Origin: Dioscorea cayenensis subsp. rotundata | Taxonomy: Eukaryota > Streptophyta > Magnoliopsida > Dioscoreales > Dioscoreaceae | DNA: 64,000 nucleotides | Direction: 5' to 3' | NCBI RefSeq assembly: GCF_009730915.1 | Contig: NC_052480.1 | Location: 310,001 to 374,000 of the forward strand | Shown: positions 39,430 to 50,499 of the stretch, one piece after another | Layout of the letters: each line of letters begins with the position of its first letter | Position numbering within the stretch: position 1 is the stretch's first letter | Translations under genes and position numbers: made by a program | Notes under the pieces: model-generated | Told to the model about the DNA's origin: nothing | The model's database searches: none | Seen by the model: only the letters and a program-made list of their open reading frames with translations

Positions 39430-40012
39430 TTATTTATATTTATATTTTAAAATTTAAAATAGTTATTATATAAAAGATGCGAAAACAACGGAAAAGAGTA
39501 CTAGGAAGCAATATAACAATTAAAGAAGAAATGATGGAGAGATTCCTCCGGAGTATGCGATCGCACACATGCTGGGGATCGTTTTCAATCACAGATCACA
39601 TGGCCAAATTGTCTAAAATCTGGATTTTTTAAACAGCCGACTCAACAATTAGTTGTTTACTTACTCTGAGTCTCTGACTTTGGATTAAAATATATATAAA
39701 ATATTCCTCCTCGTGTGTGTTTGGACAACCATTAATAAAAGTAAGAAAATGAAAACCTTCGACGATGTTACTCTTCTATTCTTCTCAGGAAAGCAAATGA
39801 TAAGTAGATTATAAGTGCCTGTTAGATGGGATGGCTATGCTTTTAATTCATGTACTCAAGCTGAAAGATACGTAAAGGAATACTTGCTTCGTTGCATAGT
39901 TACGTAGAGGATTGAAAATAGTAGACATGATCCCAATTTTCCTCCAAGCCACCGTCCCACGTGAGAGTCATCACCACCTATGACGCTCTATCCTCGTTCA
40001 TGCAAATCAGTC

Positions 40013-40018
40013 TATAAG
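40013..40018 (+). promoter_or_regulatory. TATA box of second root-cap-family gene
   Basis: TATAAG is 66-71 bases before the start codon at 40084, the same spacing as in the first copy. Confidence 0.55.
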
Positions 40019-40083
40019 AAGGTTAGGGAGGCTGTCGTCTCCAACATGAAAAATTAAACCAGTCTTAACTTATCAAAACACCA

Positions 40084-40653
40084 ATGGCACGATCAAGATC
40101 TTCACAATTGTGGGTTTCTTTGATCTTCTTCGTTCTTCTCTTGGTCGTAGCTATGGCTGCAGATGGTAATGGAGGGAATAAGGGAGGAAAGAATGGCAAT
40201 AACAATGGCAATAATGGCAATAATGGCAAAGGCAATGGGAATGGAAATGGCAATAACAATGGCAACGGAAATGGCAATGGCAAAGGCAATGGCAATGGAA
40301 ATGGAAATGGAAATGGCAATGGCAATGATGGTGGAGGCAACTCAGGAGGTGGCGACAATGGTGGAGGCAACTCAGGAGGTGGCAACAATGGTGGTGGTAA
40401 TAACGGGGGCGGCAACAATGGTGGCGGTGGAACGAAAACAGTGAAGTGCGACAGGAAGATGTACCCTTACTGCAGCGGGCAACAACATTGCCCACCTTCC
40501 TGCCCAGGATCCTGTTTCATAGATTGCAAAGCCTGCAAGCCTGTCTGCTGTAAGTACTACCTGAATTTTGAAGATCAAACAATATTTCCATCCCATAGTT
40601 GGAGTACTACGTGCATTAATTAATTGATCAATAATTAATATTTAACTGATAAC

Positions 40654-40687
<34 letters not shown>

Positions 40688-41479
40688 CAATCAAACAACG
40701 CAGATTGTGACAAACCAGGTGGTGTATGCCAAGACCCACGTTTCGTAGGTGGTGATGGCATCACCTTCTACTTCCACGGAGAGAAGGACAAGGACTTCTG
40801 CTTGCTCTCAGACTCCCACCTCCACATCAATGGCCACTTCATTGGACGCCGGAACGCTGAGATGAAGCGTGACTTCACCTGGGTGCAATCAATCGCCGTC
40901 CTGTTCCACAGCCACAAACTCTACGTCGGAGCTAAAAAGACCTCAATATGGAACAGTGCAGAGGACCATCTCATCATCTCTTTGAATGGAGAGCAAGTCT
41001 TATTACCCACAGAGGAAGGTGCCAAATGGCAAGCACCCACTGAGCCAACAGTGACCATAACCCGTTCAATTGATGCTAATGGAGTTATAGTGGAGGTTGA
41101 TGGGATGTTCAAAGTCCAGGCCAACGTGGTACCTATCACCGAGGAGGAGTCACGAGTGCACCACTATGGGGTTACTGCTGATGATTGCTTCGCCCACCTT
41201 GAGCTTGCATTCAAGTTCAACTCACTCACTCAAGAAGTGGATGGTGTGCTGGGTCAGACCTACAAAGACAACTATGTTAGCAGAGTCAAGATGAGTTCCA
41301 GCATGCCATTAATGGGTGGTGTGGATAAGTTCTCATCCTCCGGGCTTTACACCACTGACTGCGCTGTTGCAAGGTTCAATGGTGGCGGTGAGGGCATTAT
41401 TGCCATGGCCACAGAACTGGCTAATGTGATCAAGTGTGGGAGTGACATTAATGGTCATGGGATCGTTTGCAAGAAGTAA
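40084..41479 (+). CDS. Secreted root-cap-family protein with Gly/Asn-rich insert, copy 2
   Basis: Exons 40084-40549 and 40704-41479 join in phase 1 to 413 residues. A signal peptide (about residues 1-25) is followed by a low-complexity Gly/Asn segment at 28-114, first alternating GN with occasional K, then GGGN blocks. After that come the Cys-rich segment (VKCDRK...CPPSCPGSC...DCKACKPVCYCDK), the conserved CQDPRFVGGDGITFYFHG block, and the C-terminal root-cap domain, ending HGIVCKK. The intron position and phase match the gene at 35047, which proves common origin. The Gly/Asn insert is absent from that copy and accounts for most of the length difference. An extracellular or wall/mucilage location is inferred from the signal peptide and the Gly-rich segment; the function is unknown. 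Confidence 0.9.
40165..40435 (+). repeat. Coding hexamer/nonamer repeat (GGCAAT and GGTGG-type units)
   Basis: GGCAAT/GGAAAT hexamers encode GN pairs to about 40330. Then 15-24 base units of the kind GGTGGAGGCAACTCAGGA encode GGGNSG repeats. The array stays in frame throughout. Confidence 0.9.
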
Positions 41480-44400
41480 GCCTAGAGACCAACAATAAAA
41501 CCTGCCTCATTGTCTGGTTTAATAAAATAAAAATTTCTCTTTTGTTTGTTTGCAAATTGCAATGTTGTTGATTATGTACTTTAATTATCAGTATTGATGC
41601 CACCATATTAATTATTGTTATTATTATATATTCACAACTGATGAATAAAAAGGGAATTTATTTTAGTGGACTATAAATATTGTGTATATAAACAACTTTT
41701 GTGGGCTTCCAGAATTGGGCCTTGGCAATCTTCAGAGCATTAAGTTTGGTGTTCATATAAACTAACAAAAGAAAGCAGTGGATCAATGCTCCAGATTTTC
41801 TCCTATGTTTGTTCGTTAATTAATTTATTTATTTATTCTATGTGTCTTTCTGGGCAAATTTAAATGAAAGATAACAACGTTGTATTTCCTGGCGTAATTA
41901 AATGCTTTGGAATATTATCACATGTATATGTCCAACTGCAGTTTGGCCACAAGCAACCACTTAAAAAAGGGTGAAAGAGAAATTCACATGGGCTTGTCCA
42001 AAGAAAGACAAAGCATTGCAGTCATAGTATATATATTAAGGTTTGATGCCCTCAAAATAATTTTTTTATCTTTAAGCGAAGAAATTAAGGGTCAGCAGCT
42101 ACGCGAGGACAATTATTCACTATCTTCAACCAATAATCATGGACAAAGGGTCCAGTGAGGGCCCCGGATGGCAAGGCTTGAGTATCTAAGATAATCATGC
42201 ACGTCCACAAACCTTGGTATTTTGAATGGTGGTGAATCAACCAAACAGTTGTGTGTGACATGTCACGTCCAGCGGCATTTTATTTTATTTGTTTATTTAC
42301 TGATTAATTTTTGGTGGCCAACACTAACTTTAAAGCACTTCTTAAAAGAACTGTTATTTAAAAAAGCCAAAAACAACAACAACAACAGTAAACTAAGGTA
42401 TGACTTCAAATTATGGCCATTGTTGAAACTTGTTTTGCAAGGACAATTATAACATCAACTCGAGGAGCTATTTATGAACATTAAGATCGTGTTTAGTTGG
42501 TCGGAAGAGGACTCAAGTGACGAAAGTAAGAGTGGATATGACATTTTTATTTATTTGGTTCATTGAAGTGAAGGTTGAAGTGCGAAAGTGGCCACTTAAA
42601 ATTTCGGTCTCACTTCAACAACGTGAAACCCCATTTTTATTTATTTATTATTTTTTTAATGTTTTTATGTTTTATGTTTTTATTTTTTTAATATTATATT
42701 ATTATTATTATTTAAATATATAATTTTTTTTCTCTTTTATGGTTTATAATTTTTTAAAAAAAAATTATAATGTAAAATAATTATAAGCTCAATAAAATAT
42801 AAAGTAATCTCACCCTTACATGAAATAATGAGCAAAACTTCATTTTCATCAGTTTTTTAAATTTTTTTACTTTTATTAAAAAAATGATCACTGATTTGAC
42901 ATTTTCTATTTATAACTTAACACATAAAATTAAAAATTTTTAATTGAAGTGTTATTTGAAAACTTCCACCACTTTAATGGACTACTTACTAATGAAACTC
43001 AAGTTAATTGTAGGCTTTGTTCTTAGAGAGGATTATTTAGTGGCTCTTGGCGAAACCCAATCAACGTAAATGAATAGCCTGGAAGATGAATCTTTCCTCT
43101 CCATTAAATAATGTCATGAACAATATGTGCGGGTGGTTGTAGTTTATCTCTATAATAATTAAAATGAATAAATAATGCTTATTAAATTAATATAAATTTT
43201 TATAGATAAGTAAAACCATGGATTTGGAAACACCAAACAAGAATAATATATAAGTCCATTATTATTTACTACTTTAATTGATTTAAATGATCCAAAAACA
43301 AGTTGTTTGCAATTCGTTAACTCAAAAAATATATATTTTAAAAAAATAAACCACAAATTCAAAAAAAAAAAAACATATTTCTAGAAATATCCTCTAAAAG
43401 GTTTTAAACCACTTGCAAAATAAAAATAAATAAAGAAATAAAAAATACCCGTCCTTGAATACCTTATCATGCATGATTATAAACATAACTATTTAATTAA
43501 ATCTTTAGTAAAGAGATGTAAACATTTGTTTCATAGTTTGTTTTTCTTTAAAACCAAACTACAAAATATTATAGTGGTGATCTTTCAAAACAGCCGGGGA
43601 AACAAACATGAATTGACTAGAGAGCTCTCACATCTGCATCGAAATACATATATGTGAACAATAGCTGTTGCAACTTCTTCATGGCTTTGGATCCACATTT
43701 TGGCATTCAAGAGGGTTAGATATAAGGTGATGTCTTTCCATAATATTTTTTTTTTTGACGAATGTCTTTTCATAATTATGGCTCAGAAAGGTATTGTTAC
43801 AAAACAGTAATAGCTAAAATAAACAGTAATTTATTCATTTTATTTAAAAATAATAATAAAAAAAATTAGGGTCAAAGTATTACGGCAAAACAATAGGGCT
43901 AGATATAAAGTATTTAAATAATATTGTTAATTAATGTCATTAGAGTTCAAATATTGTTTATGATATTATTTAAATTGGACCATAAATAAATTATTTTTTT
44001 ATTGAATAAAAATTTTACTTTTAAACAAGTTATAATTATAATGAAGCATTCATGTCTATAATTTATTTATACTTTTGTTATTCTATTTGTTTGACTATAT
44101 TTTTTTTATTTTTGTATTTCATATAAATATGTGTGTATTTTAATTATGAAGCATTGGTATACATGTTTTATTTAAAAAAATCTTGTAGGGAAAAAAATAG
44201 ACAAAACTTAAAAGTTTTTTTTTTTTTCGAACCCATAAATAAATAAATAAAAACTTATTTCCTTTGTGAGCATATTTCATGAAACTCAAATCAGCTAAAG
44301 CCGCTTTTAATATCAATTAATAAACAATTTAAGCCACACAAAACCATTTCACTGAAAAGCATCATCCTAACCTCTCATTGATTGTGGTCCCCATCTTATT

Positions 44401-47400
44401 ATTTTAGTCAATATCACTCCTTTGTGACATAATTAAAGTTAAAAAATAAAATAAAATCATTATTCTTTCTAAATTTAATAAAATAAATTATAAAATACAT
44501 TAAATTCGGTATTGAACTGCTCCTATTATATTATGATATATTAAAACAAAACGTTCCATCAAACCAAATCATTATGACCAGGTCCACAAGGACCCACATC
44601 CATAAAAAGCAAAACACCAGTTTTTCACTCTCGTTTTATTTCTAGATTGATATACATAATATTAAAAATAATAATAATAATAAACATCCATACTTATTTC
44701 CATAATTTAAATAATTATACCTTTAGGTAATTGTTAGACCCTCATAATTAATATACTACTGTATTTATTTATTTTTTAATATTTTTTAATGAGATGACTG
44801 TTATTTGTTCCCTTTGTAAAAAGCAATTTAAATAATTTAAAAAAAAAATAAAAAAGTAGATACACCATGATATATTTTCAAAAAATTAATTCTTATTTTT
44901 TAAAATAAAAATAGATAAACAGTGGTTTTATGACTTTTATTAAAAAAAAATTATTTTTTTATAAACACATAAATATATAAATGCCCCTCCCCTTCATCGC
45001 TGACTTGTAATCTGAACTAGAAGCCATTTTGGGATTGAAGCCAAAGGATGAAATACATTTTTCTCCGCCCTTGATTTTCCACGTAAGACCACTGAAACCA
45101 CATCATATCATGTGATTAGACTTGTCCCGGTACAATGTACAATCTCATGAATGTGGTACCCATTTCATTTCACTTCCCTTTCCTTTCATTACAACCTCCA
45201 AAATTTGTGGGCTGTGTTGGATTTAATCATACAAAACAGCCAAACATATGCACAAGAAAAATATCATTTTTTTTATTGTGATATACATATTTATTGTTAA
45301 GTTCACAAACAATTGCAATTGATCTTGCGGTCGTTATCTTCTCCATTGGATCTATTTGGATTCTTTTTATTTTTATTTTTAAAAATAAATCATGAATTTA
45401 TTGAAAAAAATTGACATGACAGATAGAAGATGAATGAGACTTTTTGGTATATATCAATTTAATTATTTTTTTAAAATAATATAAAAAATTTATAGAATAC
45501 TTTCACATGTATGTTATATATTATATGTAAAATAAGTGACTTTTTTGTAATTACATTTTTATTTACTATAACAAATTATTTATAACTGCAAGATTATTTG
45601 AACGGATAGTAAAGTAGATCGTAAAAGTTCTACAAATGTAAAACTTTAATATTATCTATTTTTTCAAGATTTGCTCACTTAGTGTTAATTTTTAATTTTG
45701 TTATTTTTTATGCTTTATTTTTTAATTATATCTTTTTCCTTACTATTATTGTTTTTCTTTGTTTTCACTGCATGCTTTTATCCTTGTTTCTCCTTGTCTC
45801 ATATTTTGTTTTACTTTTGCAATTGATATGGCTCTATGCACACACATTAAACTATTCAAGGTATAACAATTCTTTATTGTTTTTGCATGCTTTCTTAGAT
45901 TATGGACGCTTGAAACGAGTTTATTCATTTAGTTAGTTTTTTTATGGAGGTTTGTATTGATTTATTTAGATTATTAAGAACTTCATTATTTATTCGAGAA
46001 GAAACTATGTTAATATCACAAGATCAACATAACATGACAAAACATGCTACAATAGAGCATCAAGAACCAATGAAATTAAATAACAAAAAATTAAACAAGA
46101 CAAAGGGTATGCAATTTAAAAACGTAAATTAAAACCAAATCTGACAATTAAAATGATCTTACTGGGAAAATATATCTTTACTAAATAGTTAAATTAACTT
46201 TGCATATATTTTAATTATAACTTTCGATTGGAAATAACAAACATTACAATTTTATTTTTAAAAAATAATTATTATAGTAAAAACATTTGTAGGAAAAAAT
46301 TTTGCAATGTAGGTTTTTCATTGCAATACACGAGACACCCCAAAATGTCTGTATCTATATAGATGGAATATCACTATAAATATGAAGCATGTTTTTTGTT
46401 TTTTTTTTATTTTTATTTTTTTATGTTTTCCTTGGTTTGATTAAATTGGTGGTGATCAATATTTTATTCACCGTCAATTAGAAAATACATATAACTTATT
46501 TGAATATTGACTTAATTAAGGCCATTAATCTGATTGCTAACTTACTATAATGGCTTCCATTTGTCATCAAGGCAATCATTCTATCAAGTGGGCTAATATG
46601 AAATCGTCCTTATATTTTAAAGAAATAAAATTTTTAATTATTTGAGGCACTGCATCGTGCCTGGTTTTACAAGGAATCTAATGGCTATGTCTCAAACTTG
46701 ATTATTCTGAGAATTGATAAGAAAATCACGTGGCGGAAAGGGCAAACAGGCATGCTTTTGTTTTATCTTAAATGAGAAAATATTTAACACTTCTCAAAAG
46801 AATACAAAGTCTTAAATCAATCAATAACACAAAACCATAGATGGTTTGGCTAATTGGCTGTAGTATATCATAATTGATAACAAACAAGATAAATTAATTA
46901 AATTGGAATTAAAGGACATGTACATCGATGAACAACCTTGTCTTCTACCTATCATTAAGGAATCATAATTAACATGTTAATTATGTTGTGAGAGGACAAA
47001 TTAAGACATAACTATCCCCAGCTGATATGTCTATTAATTTTTGGTTGCTTCCAATAAAAATAGAAAGAATTGAACACAATGAAATGGAAATTCATGTGTT
47101 TGGTAATGGAAATTAACATGATTCTAATGATATCTGAGATTAAAGAAAACTACAAAAGAAAAAGTAGGAAAATGTTTAAGGTGTGCAAGAATAGATATAT
47201 TGATGAGTAATCTAGACCTTGCAGTAATCAGAAGATATAAAGAAGGTATCCGGATGGAGATCCTGCATGGAATAGAGTAAGAATCTCTACTTTCTAGTTT
47301 TAGACAAAATATTAAAGAGGAGGTCTCAAGGGTAGGTAGTTCACTGAGGAGTCTATTTTACTTGCGCTATCAGTCTTTGAAGGCAATCAATGCAGTGCTG

Positions 47401-48370
47401 CATCATCAACATGCATGATTTTTTGATTAAATGTGTGGAGGGTGATCAATGAAGTTCAATTCTAGTTTAAATATAATAAGTTGCAGGAGAGAAAGATGTT
47501 TATAATTAACAATATAATGAAACTAGTTTAGTGTTAATAAAACATGCGTTAAAAATAACATCCTGATCAGATATATCTGACAAGGGGACGTCATCAGTGA
47601 GGAAGAGGCCATGAAACATGGCATGCGGTTTTCTGAATTGAAATGATGTCAGAACAGAACGTGAAACAAGAATGGATGGATAAAGATAAAATAAAGCTTC
47701 TCCCCCATCCATGTTGCTCCATGACCTCTTCAGCTTATCCACTTTGCTGAGTGACACACCCACCACTCATGTCACAGTGACTATTAATCTTTTATTATTA
47801 TGGTTGAGGGTAATTAATCAAGCTAAAGATCACTCTCAAAATTTAGTCTGAACACACAACAATAATGGACATTGAAAAAGCAAAGCATATATATCTGTTG
47901 CAATAACAAGGACAAATTAATACACTATTATGTATATATATATATATACACATATAATAATTAACTAGCTCGTAGCTTCATTATTAAGCCAAACAGAGTG
48001 ATGCTGAACGTCGAGAGGCACTGAACCATGAATATATATATATATACATATATTGAGAAAAAAGTGTGGTAATGACTAGAGTTCTTAAGAACCTCAAGTT
48101 CAAAGAATCCGATGCTTAACTGCAAGTCTTAATTTCAGTCCAAGGTATCTTCCCAGGTGTACCTTCTCCTACAAAAGATTGGTGGAGAGGAAGAAGAACA
48201 AAAACAGATCAAGCACACCAGAGATGTAGCCAATCAACGCATAATTAATAATTTCTTGATTTTCGATCAAGCTTCCAATAGTGAAATATATAAATATATA
48301 AATATATATATATGTACAATCAGCCATGTATCCTATCCCAATCACAAGAATATATGTTACATCCGTTTAG
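41480..48370. other. Gene-poor AT-rich spacer
   Basis: No gene that I can support in nearly 7 kb. It has many A/T homopolymers and (TTA)n or (TAAA)n tracts. LINE-tail motifs resembling TTTATCCACTTTTATTAA or its complement occur near 44920-44960 and 45385-45410. A block at 42480-43050 begins like a MITE (GTGTTTAGTTGG) but no matching far end was found. An 86-residue open frame at 47506-47766 on the minus strand has no recognisable family. Confidence 0.6.
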
Positions 48371-48377
48371 GAGGAGG

Positions 48378-48413
<36 letters not shown>
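48371..48413. repeat. (GAT)n trinucleotide repeat
   Basis: About four GAG/GGA units pass into eleven GAT units, ending roughly 40 bases past the CYP94C stop codon, so it is probably in its 3' UTR. Confidence 0.95.
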
Positions 48414-48450
48414 GTGTGAATTTTATCAAACATCCTCTACATTGGAATAG

Positions 48451-49995
48451 CTAGCATGAGCAAGTGCCATCGTTGGAGGTTCTACGGCTCACGCGGGCCA
48501 TAAGACCGGAGGCAAAGGATGCTGTAAGGCCTGGTGCGAACTTGGGGGGTCGGCTGCTGCTGGTTTCATTAATGGCATTGATGTCAAATGCTCGAACAAT
48601 GGACACGATCACTGTCTTCATCTGCATGATAGCCATCTCTTTGCCTAGGCACACTCGAAGCCCGGCCTGGAAAACAGGGAACTTGAACGGGTTCTCGGGA
48701 TTGAAAACACCGTCACAAAGCCAACGCTCGGGACGGAACACCTCACAATCGGGACCCCACGCGTCTTCCATCCGGCCCATCGCGTAGGGGTGGTACGTGA
48801 CCCTCGTGTTCTTGCTGACGAACGTGCCATCTGGGAGCACATCGTCCTCCAAGCAGAACTTGGAATCGAGCTGCACGGGTGGGTAAAGCCTTAAGGTCTC
48901 GTAAAGCGCCGCGTGCACGTAGTGCATCTCCTTGATTTGCTCGTAGTTCACCACCTGGTCGAACTCGCAGCTCGAGCTCGAGTTCCTCAAAACACGGTTG
49001 ATCTCGTCCTGTATCGCGCGCTGAACGCGCGTGTTCTTTGATAGTTCCAAGAAGAAGCTGGTCAAAACTGATGCGACCGTGTCGCGCCCGGCGAGTAAGA
49101 AGCTGATGACTATGTCACGGAGGTATTTGGCCTCGTTGACCGAGCCCATGAATCTGGATAGTAGATCATGGTTCTCTGTGAACCCGAGTTTTCTCCTCTG
49201 TCTTATCACCTCTTCCGCTAAGACGTTAACAAGTCGGATAGCACGCTGGAGCTCCTTCTCAGATCCCCAGTTGAACAACCGTTTGATTTTCCACGTTGCC
49301 GTCCACGTTGCTGTCGCCCGCTGTGCGGAGAGTCTCGTGGCAAGGTCAAATGCCGCAGCGAACTCCGACATCGGAACCGGCAGCTCGAGACATCCCCGGT
49401 CGAGTCCGAATGAGATCTTGCTTATGCTATCGAAGGCGAACCGGCGGAAAACGTCTTGAAGGTCAATGACTCCTCCGGTGCCGGCGACGGAGGAAAGAAA
49501 AGGAAGAAGCCTGTCGTGCACCTCATCGGACACAATCCGAGCAGCGTAAGATCGGACGGAGTTGCTACCCAGCTCAAGACTAGCCATCTTTCTCTGAAAC
49601 CGCCATGAATCACCGTCAACATTAAAGATACCATGGCCAAGGAGATCACCGAGGATGGTGGAGAAGTGCTTGCCTTTGGGGAAGTTATCAAACCGAGTCT
49701 TGAGCATGTACTCAACGTTGTCTGGGTTGGCCGTGATGGTGTTTCCGAGGATATGGATGTGAATGGTGCGTGTCGGAGAGAGCCGCAGCAAGTGCGTGTA
49801 CCAGTCACAGAGATTGTCAAACTCCGCCGTCCACGACGACGACGCGTAGGCTCGGCACACGTCGCAGCTGCACCATGGGCTCGACCTCAAGATCTTCAGC
49901 GCTAGAGCAAATATGAGAAAAACACCAGTGAATAAGAAGAAGGCCAAGGACATGTATGTCTGAAGACTTGAGACCATGCTTTCCATTGAATCCAT
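48451..49995 (-). CDS. CYP94C1: Cytochrome P450, CYP94C1-like
   Basis: A single intronless frame of 514 residues. It has an N-terminal membrane anchor at about residues 12-35, the oxygen-binding I-helix AGRDT at 302-306, the ExxR pair E366/R369 (ETLR), PERW at 422-425, and the haem loop FQAGLRVCLG with ligand Cys449. Long stretches such as WYTHLL, ITANP, NFPKGK, ILGDLLG and DGDSWRFQRKMASLELGS resemble Arabidopsis CYP94C1, which carboxylates 12-hydroxy-jasmonoyl-isoleucine and so inactivates the hormone. CYP94A/B omega-hydroxylases are the alternative but fit less well. The GC-rich codon use differs sharply from the flanks. The start is the first Met; an internal Met a few codons later is possible. 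Confidence 0.93.
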   Translation of the reverse strand: MDSMESMVSSLQTYMSLAFFLFTGVFLIFALALKILRSSPWCSCDVCRAYASSSWTAEFDNLCDWYTHLLRLSPTRTIHIHILGNTITANPDNVEYMLKTRFDNFPKGKHFSTILGDLLGHGIFNVDGDSWRFQRKMASLELGSNSVRSYAARIVSDEVHDRLLPFLSSVAGTGGVIDLQDVFRRFAFDSISKISFGLDRGCLELPVPMSEFAAAFDLATRLSAQRATATWTATWKIKRLFNWGSEKELQRAIRLVNVLAEEVIRQRRKLGFTENHDLLSRFMGSVNEAKYLRDIVISFLLAGRDTVASVLTSFFLELSKNTRVQRAIQDEINRVLRNSSSSCEFDQVVNYEQIKEMHYVHAALYETLRLYPPVQLDSKFCLEDDVLPDGTFVSKNTRVTYHPYAMGRMEDAWGPDCEVFRPERWLCDGVFNPENPFKFPVFQAGLRVCLGKEMAIMQMKTVIVSIVRAFDINAINETSSSRPPKFAPGLTASFASGLMARVSRRTSNDGTCSC

Positions 49996-50432
49996 GAATA
50001 ACCAACAAACACACCACCCACCCTTGGGAGTCGACTGACTATATATAATCTATCTAGCACCGCTTCCTTTATATATATATATATATATATATGCAAACAC
50101 AAAGTAATAAGAGGGAGGGAGATGATGGATAAGGACTGGGAGGGAGGGGGGTTGGGACCTTGCTGGGTTTTGCTAGTTGTTTTATAGAGTGTCACCAGCT
50201 ATGCTTTGTTTGCCACCATTGTCAGCCACACATGATGCGAAAAGGAGAAGAGTAGCACGTATAACTCGTGCGTTAAATGACTTTTCTTATTATATATATA
50301 TATATATATATCTGTGTTTGTGTGTGTGCGCCAGACGATTTCAACCCCAACGTCATGATCAAGTACCAACTATATCTCTCCTCCCCATCTCTTTGCACTC
50401 TGTATAGTAACTTCTCTGTTTCTACTCACTGT

Positions 50433-50438
50433 CACGTG
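50433..50438. promoter_or_regulatory. G-box CACGTG upstream of CYP94C
   Basis: A perfect G-box lies about 440 bases upstream of the start codon. MYC2-type factors bind G-boxes in jasmonate-induced genes, and CYP94 genes are known to be jasmonate-induced; binding here is inferred. Confidence 0.5.
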
Positions 50439-50499
50439 TTCTTTTACTTCTTCGGTTAACAACGCTTGCTTCGTCCACAAGAGATTGATTAATATTTAC

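Noticed and set aside
40151..40495. His/Cys-rich and Met/Ala-rich frames over the Gly/Asn repeat
   Set aside because: They are alternative frames of the GGCAAT hexamer array; only the GN frame joins signal peptide and Cys-rich domain.
42480..43050. MITE suggested by GTGTTTAGTTGG at the left
   Set aside because: No matching inverted end or target duplication was found to the right.
47506..47766. 86-residue open frame on the minus strand
   Set aside because: No recognised domain, no promoter or neighbours in support, and composition like its spacer.
48464..49905. Several open frames of 90-142 codons opposite the P450
   Set aside because: They are antisense shadows of a GC-rich intronless gene.
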